NCBI RefSeq assembly: GCF_000341285.1
Contig: NW_005178441.1
Coordinates: 1 to 21,502, forward strand
Direction: 5' to 3'
Length of the DNA stretch: 21,502 nucleotides
From: Galdieria sulphuraria
Lineage: Eukaryota; Rhodophyta; Bangiophyceae; Galdieriales; Galdieriaceae
In this document: positions 19,127 through 21,502 of the stretch, piece after piece
Numbering within the stretch: position 1 is the first letter of the stretch
Layout: each line of letters opens with the position of its first letter
Notes under the pieces: model-generated
What the model saw: the letters and a program-made list of their open reading frames with translations, nothing else
Database searches by the model: none
Told to the model about the DNA's origin: nothing
Program-made: the position numbers and the translations under genes

Positions 19127-21244
19127 ATGGCGAGTTTGGATGAAAAGTGGAAAGCTGTGGACAACTTTGAGTCTATTGTGGTAGATCGTGAAAGAGATGT
19201 TGTTCGAGTGACAAAAGAACTGTATGATCTTCATAGCAACAGAGAACAATTCAGGGGTGTAACAAGTAGTTGCAACTATCGCTTGACGATACCATTTGCC
19301 CCCCATCTCTTTGGCTCGGGCAAAACGACCTTTGCCCGAACCTCTTTGGAGTTGGTGCAAAGGTTTGGTGAAACTTCCCTGTCGACGTTTGCTTCAGACC
19401 CTTTGAGCAGAACCTTTTTGGAGAAGCTGAAAAGGGCTTCGTTGCTTTATGTGGATTTAAAGGAGTTGGAGCCAACTCGACCCATCGAGGAAAAACGAAA
19501 CCTGAAGTGGGCAGTGTACTATTTGTTAATCAAGGCTGCTTGTTTGCAATCAGGTCTTCCGCAACCAGACCCGGACGAATGTTTCAAGGAACTGAAACTT
19601 AGGAGTGATGCTTTGGTTCAGAAAATCCGTTCAATCTTAAACATTCCTTCCGATCAATATCTCCTTGTGGCATTTGACGAAGTTGGTGTCCTAGACGAAA
19701 GTCTCGACGAATTTCATTTCAAGAGAACCCATGACGGTAGAGTTCGACCTTACAACGACTTTTTCGGTATCATTAGTCAATTGTGCAAAGAACCCGACTT
19801 GTTTTTTATAGTTGTTGGGAAAAACAAGGGTTTAAGTATTAAGAATGATGTAGCTTTTGGGCTATCGAGAGTTATACTACATTTTATCCCTTTATCACCT
19901 TTGGACGCTTCCAGTATCGTTGAATTCCTTGAAAGAAGTCTTCTAAAGACACCTACTCAACAACCGGTTTGTAATGTCTTATGTAGTTCTTCATTTTCAG
20001 TAAATGAATTGGCAGACTCATTATTGGAATGTACAGGTGGAGTTCCTGGTTTGTTGACGCGTGCAGTAAATATGCTTTTGAATTATATAAAAACAAGAAA
20101 TAAGCCTTTCATATCGAAAGAAGAATGTTTGACATGTATGAACGACTACGATTTCCGAAGAATTTGCGCTGAACCATTTGTGGAACGAATATTGAATTTG
20201 GACGAAGATAGAAAAAGTGTTTTTGATATACTTTTAATGATGGCTCTTTATCGTATACCGTCTAAAGTAGATGATAGATTGACCTCGGAGTCCTATCTAT
20301 ATGATGCAGTCACTGAAATGGGACTATATCGATATCCTATTGACCAGAATACTTTCCAAATCCTAATTCCAAAAATATTTGTTGGAATCTTCAAGAACGA
20401 CCCTTCCATATCTTCTTTGGAAAAGATACTTCTCGAATCACTCGATGTAGAACCAGTAGATTGTTTCGTCTATTCAAAGTGTCGTGTATTTGAAGGAATT
20501 GTCGCTTTACGACTAGTTTTGATGTTGTCTTCAAAGAATCGAAATGAGTTGAGAGAATTGTTGTGTCAATTGTCTCCGATATGGAAACAAATGAAACTTC
20601 CAATCAGTACAATATCACCTATTCACTATATCAAGTCTGTTGTTAGTTCTAGAGAAACAAAAAGTGAATCGAACAAGAGTCGACGAACTTTTGCCAATAC
20701 TGAATGGAATAAGATTATTCGAGAGACACTTTATTTAGAGACTATTTACATTCCTTTGGACGCTACTTCTCATAGTCCTGATATTATATTCAAATTACAA
20801 TCTCCTGTGGAACCCAAAGTTCTTACTGTTGGAGTTGCATGTAAAGGACGTTGGAAGTCGGAAGGAATTGGCTGGTCAGATATTATAGATGAAGCCAAGA
20901 AATTTTTAGATCCTGTTTATGATCAAGTCTTATCCAGTGCAATGGATTATCATCATTGTATGCTTATTATCGTTAGTACAAAGTTATCATTGAATGCTTC
21001 TAATGAGCTGGGTAATCAGAGTCGTTGTTACTCCAGTGGAATGTTTATTGGAGGTGATTTGTTCAAAGTACCTGATAATTGTGAACTTGTTATTCTTTGT
21101 GAAAGAGATGTCCAAATGCTGATTGACGAAGAAATATTGAATGGACTTGAAAGAGCATTTCATGTTTCTCATAATCCTACTTTTTGGGATTTTGGATTAG
21201 ATTTACTTGATAGAATCCGTAACAGTTTCTTAAGTTGGCAATAA
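19127..21244 (+). CDS. P-loop NTPase fused to PD-(D/E)XK-like nuclease domain
   Basis: An intact, intronless frame of 705 codons. I chose the ATG at 19127 because it is the first in frame after the TAA near 19067. The N-terminal half is a P-loop NTPase: Walker A FGSGKTT at residues 62-68, a second strand LLYVDLKEL (about 106-114), Walker B YLLVAFDE at 178-185 with D184 and E185, a sensor-1-like strand FFIVVGKN (226-233), and a C-T-G-G-V-P-G motif at 302-308 like the GGxP of STAND and archaeal-type ATPases. A helical linker follows. Residues about 525-635 look like a restriction-endonuclease fold: a helix with E526/E533/E538, PDI with D552, a strand VGVACK ending in K573, then GWSDIIDEAKK. Known families with this order are the Crinkler/RHS-type proteins of eukaryotes, often linked to transposons, though archaeal-ATPase-like proteins are an alternative for the first half. 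Cellular role unknown. No signal peptide or membrane segment is evident. Confidence 0.85.
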   Translation: MASLDEKWKAVDNFESIVVDRERDVVRVTKELYDLHSNREQFRGVTSSCNYRLTIPFAPHLFGSGKTTFARTSLELVQRFGETSLSTFASDPLSRTFLEKLKRASLLYVDLKELEPTRPIEEKRNLKWAVYYLLIKAACLQSGLPQPDPDECFKELKLRSDALVQKIRSILNIPSDQYLLVAFDEVGVLDESLDEFHFKRTHDGRVRPYNDFFGIISQLCKEPDLFFIVVGKNKGLSIKNDVAFGLSRVILHFIPLSPLDASSIVEFLERSLLKTPTQQPVCNVLCSSSFSVNELADSLLECTGGVPGLLTRAVNMLLNYIKTRNKPFISKEECLTCMNDYDFRRICAEPFVERILNLDEDRKSVFDILLMMALYRIPSKVDDRLTSESYLYDAVTEMGLYRYPIDQNTFQILIPKIFVGIFKNDPSISSLEKILLESLDVEPVDCFVYSKCRVFEGIVALRLVLMLSSKNRNELRELLCQLSPIWKQMKLPISTISPIHYIKSVVSSRETKSESNKSRRTFANTEWNKIIRETLYLETIYIPLDATSHSPDIIFKLQSPVEPKVLTVGVACKGRWKSEGIGWSDIIDEAKKFLDPVYDQVLSSAMDYHHCMLIIVSTKLSLNASNELGNQSRCYSSGMFIGGDLFKVPDNCELVILCERDVQMLIDEEILNGLERAFHVSHNPTFWDFGLDLLDRIRNSFLSWQ

Positions 21245-21502
21245 AGGCTGGATTCTCAACTCAATCGTTCCTTTTGTAGCGTTTTTTTTGAGAATCATGT
21301 GAACTTTTCGCTTGGTATCCTTTGGAATCCATACAATATCTCTTGGAAATACATTATCGGCCTTCTGACAAGGCTAGTTGGTACTTTATTGTTATTCCTA
21401 AGCCATTCTACACTACTATGTTACTCCATAATATGTTCTGAATATCACGAATACTAAATATGCTAAATTCTGTGTGCAATGACTTCTTGAGTCATTTCAG
21501 TC
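21230..21502 (-). CDS. Probable 3' end of a convergent spliced gene (partial)
   Basis: On the minus strand, 21364-21230 reads KADNVFPRDIVWIPKDTKRK and continues through a lysine-rich stretch to ELRIQPLLPT and TAA, 44 residues. It begins right after CTTGTCAG, a fair acceptor. A 60-nt intron (21424-21365) starting GTAACAT would join it in phase to an upstream exon ending FVIFRTYYG (from 21425 rightwards). That exon is open only to near the window edge, so the gene continues outside. The stop overlaps the last 15 bases of the NTPase gene on the other strand, a tail-to-tail arrangement common in compact genomes. No domain recognised. A second frame is partly open over the same bases, so the call is tentative. 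Confidence 0.35.

Noticed and set aside
19076-21172. Minus-strand open frames within the NTPase gene (19076-19360, 19251-19475, 20391-20603, 20987-21172)
   Set aside because: They lie opposite a long intact gene with clear domain motifs and have no motif of their own.
21251-21296. Nine-base inverted repeat GATTCTCAA / TTGAGAATC after the NTPase stop as a terminator hairpin
   Set aside because: The loop is 28 bases, the setting is eukaryotic, and the bases fall inside the probable convergent coding exon.

Overview
The window looks like nuclear DNA of a unicellular eukaryote. It is AT-rich and holds no bacterial operons. Candidate introns are short (about 58-60 nt) with GT...AG ends, and most of it is decayed repeats and fossil coding sequence beside one long intact ORF. 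A compact algal genome such as the red alga Galdieria would fit the tiny introns and the end-overlapping genes, but no marker here fixes the organism, so that is a guess.

Layout. 1-2870: repeats. Two diverged tandem units of about 1.1 kb (1-1080, 1081-2230), each a C-rich array plus an AT-rich segment, then a third C-rich array. 2300-3570 is duplicated at 8075-9210. Each duplicate joins a C-rich array to the decayed 3' part of a minus-strand coding sequence. Where the two copies still read in the same frame, the peptide resembles the C-terminal half of a PiggyBac-type DNA transposase, and further weak transposase-like motifs run upstream in copy 1 to about 5330. 5400-8060 and 9290-11200 hold no gene I can name. 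11210-13490 carries plus-strand fossil coding sequence of unknown family, including two colinear homologous blocks 716 bp apart. 13490-19080 has only small candidates: a minus 71-codon ORF, a divergent two-exon mini-ORF with a clean 58-nt intron, an Hsp20-like fragment, and a short leader-like ORF.

19127-21244 is the one confident gene: an uninterrupted 705-codon protein with an N-terminal P-loop NTPase domain and a C-terminal region that looks like a PD-(D/E)XK nuclease fold. The arrangement recalls the Crinkler/RHS-type NTPase-nuclease proteins of eukaryotes. A probable terminal exon of a convergent minus-strand gene (21230-21364, with an upstream exon leaving the window) overlaps its last 15 bases.

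How it fits together: an intact NTPase-nuclease gene sits at the edge of about 19 kb of transposon remains and satellite-like repeats. The repeat copies differ mostly by transitions. The C-rich arrays carry a recurrent four-run G-quadruplex motif on the minus strand.
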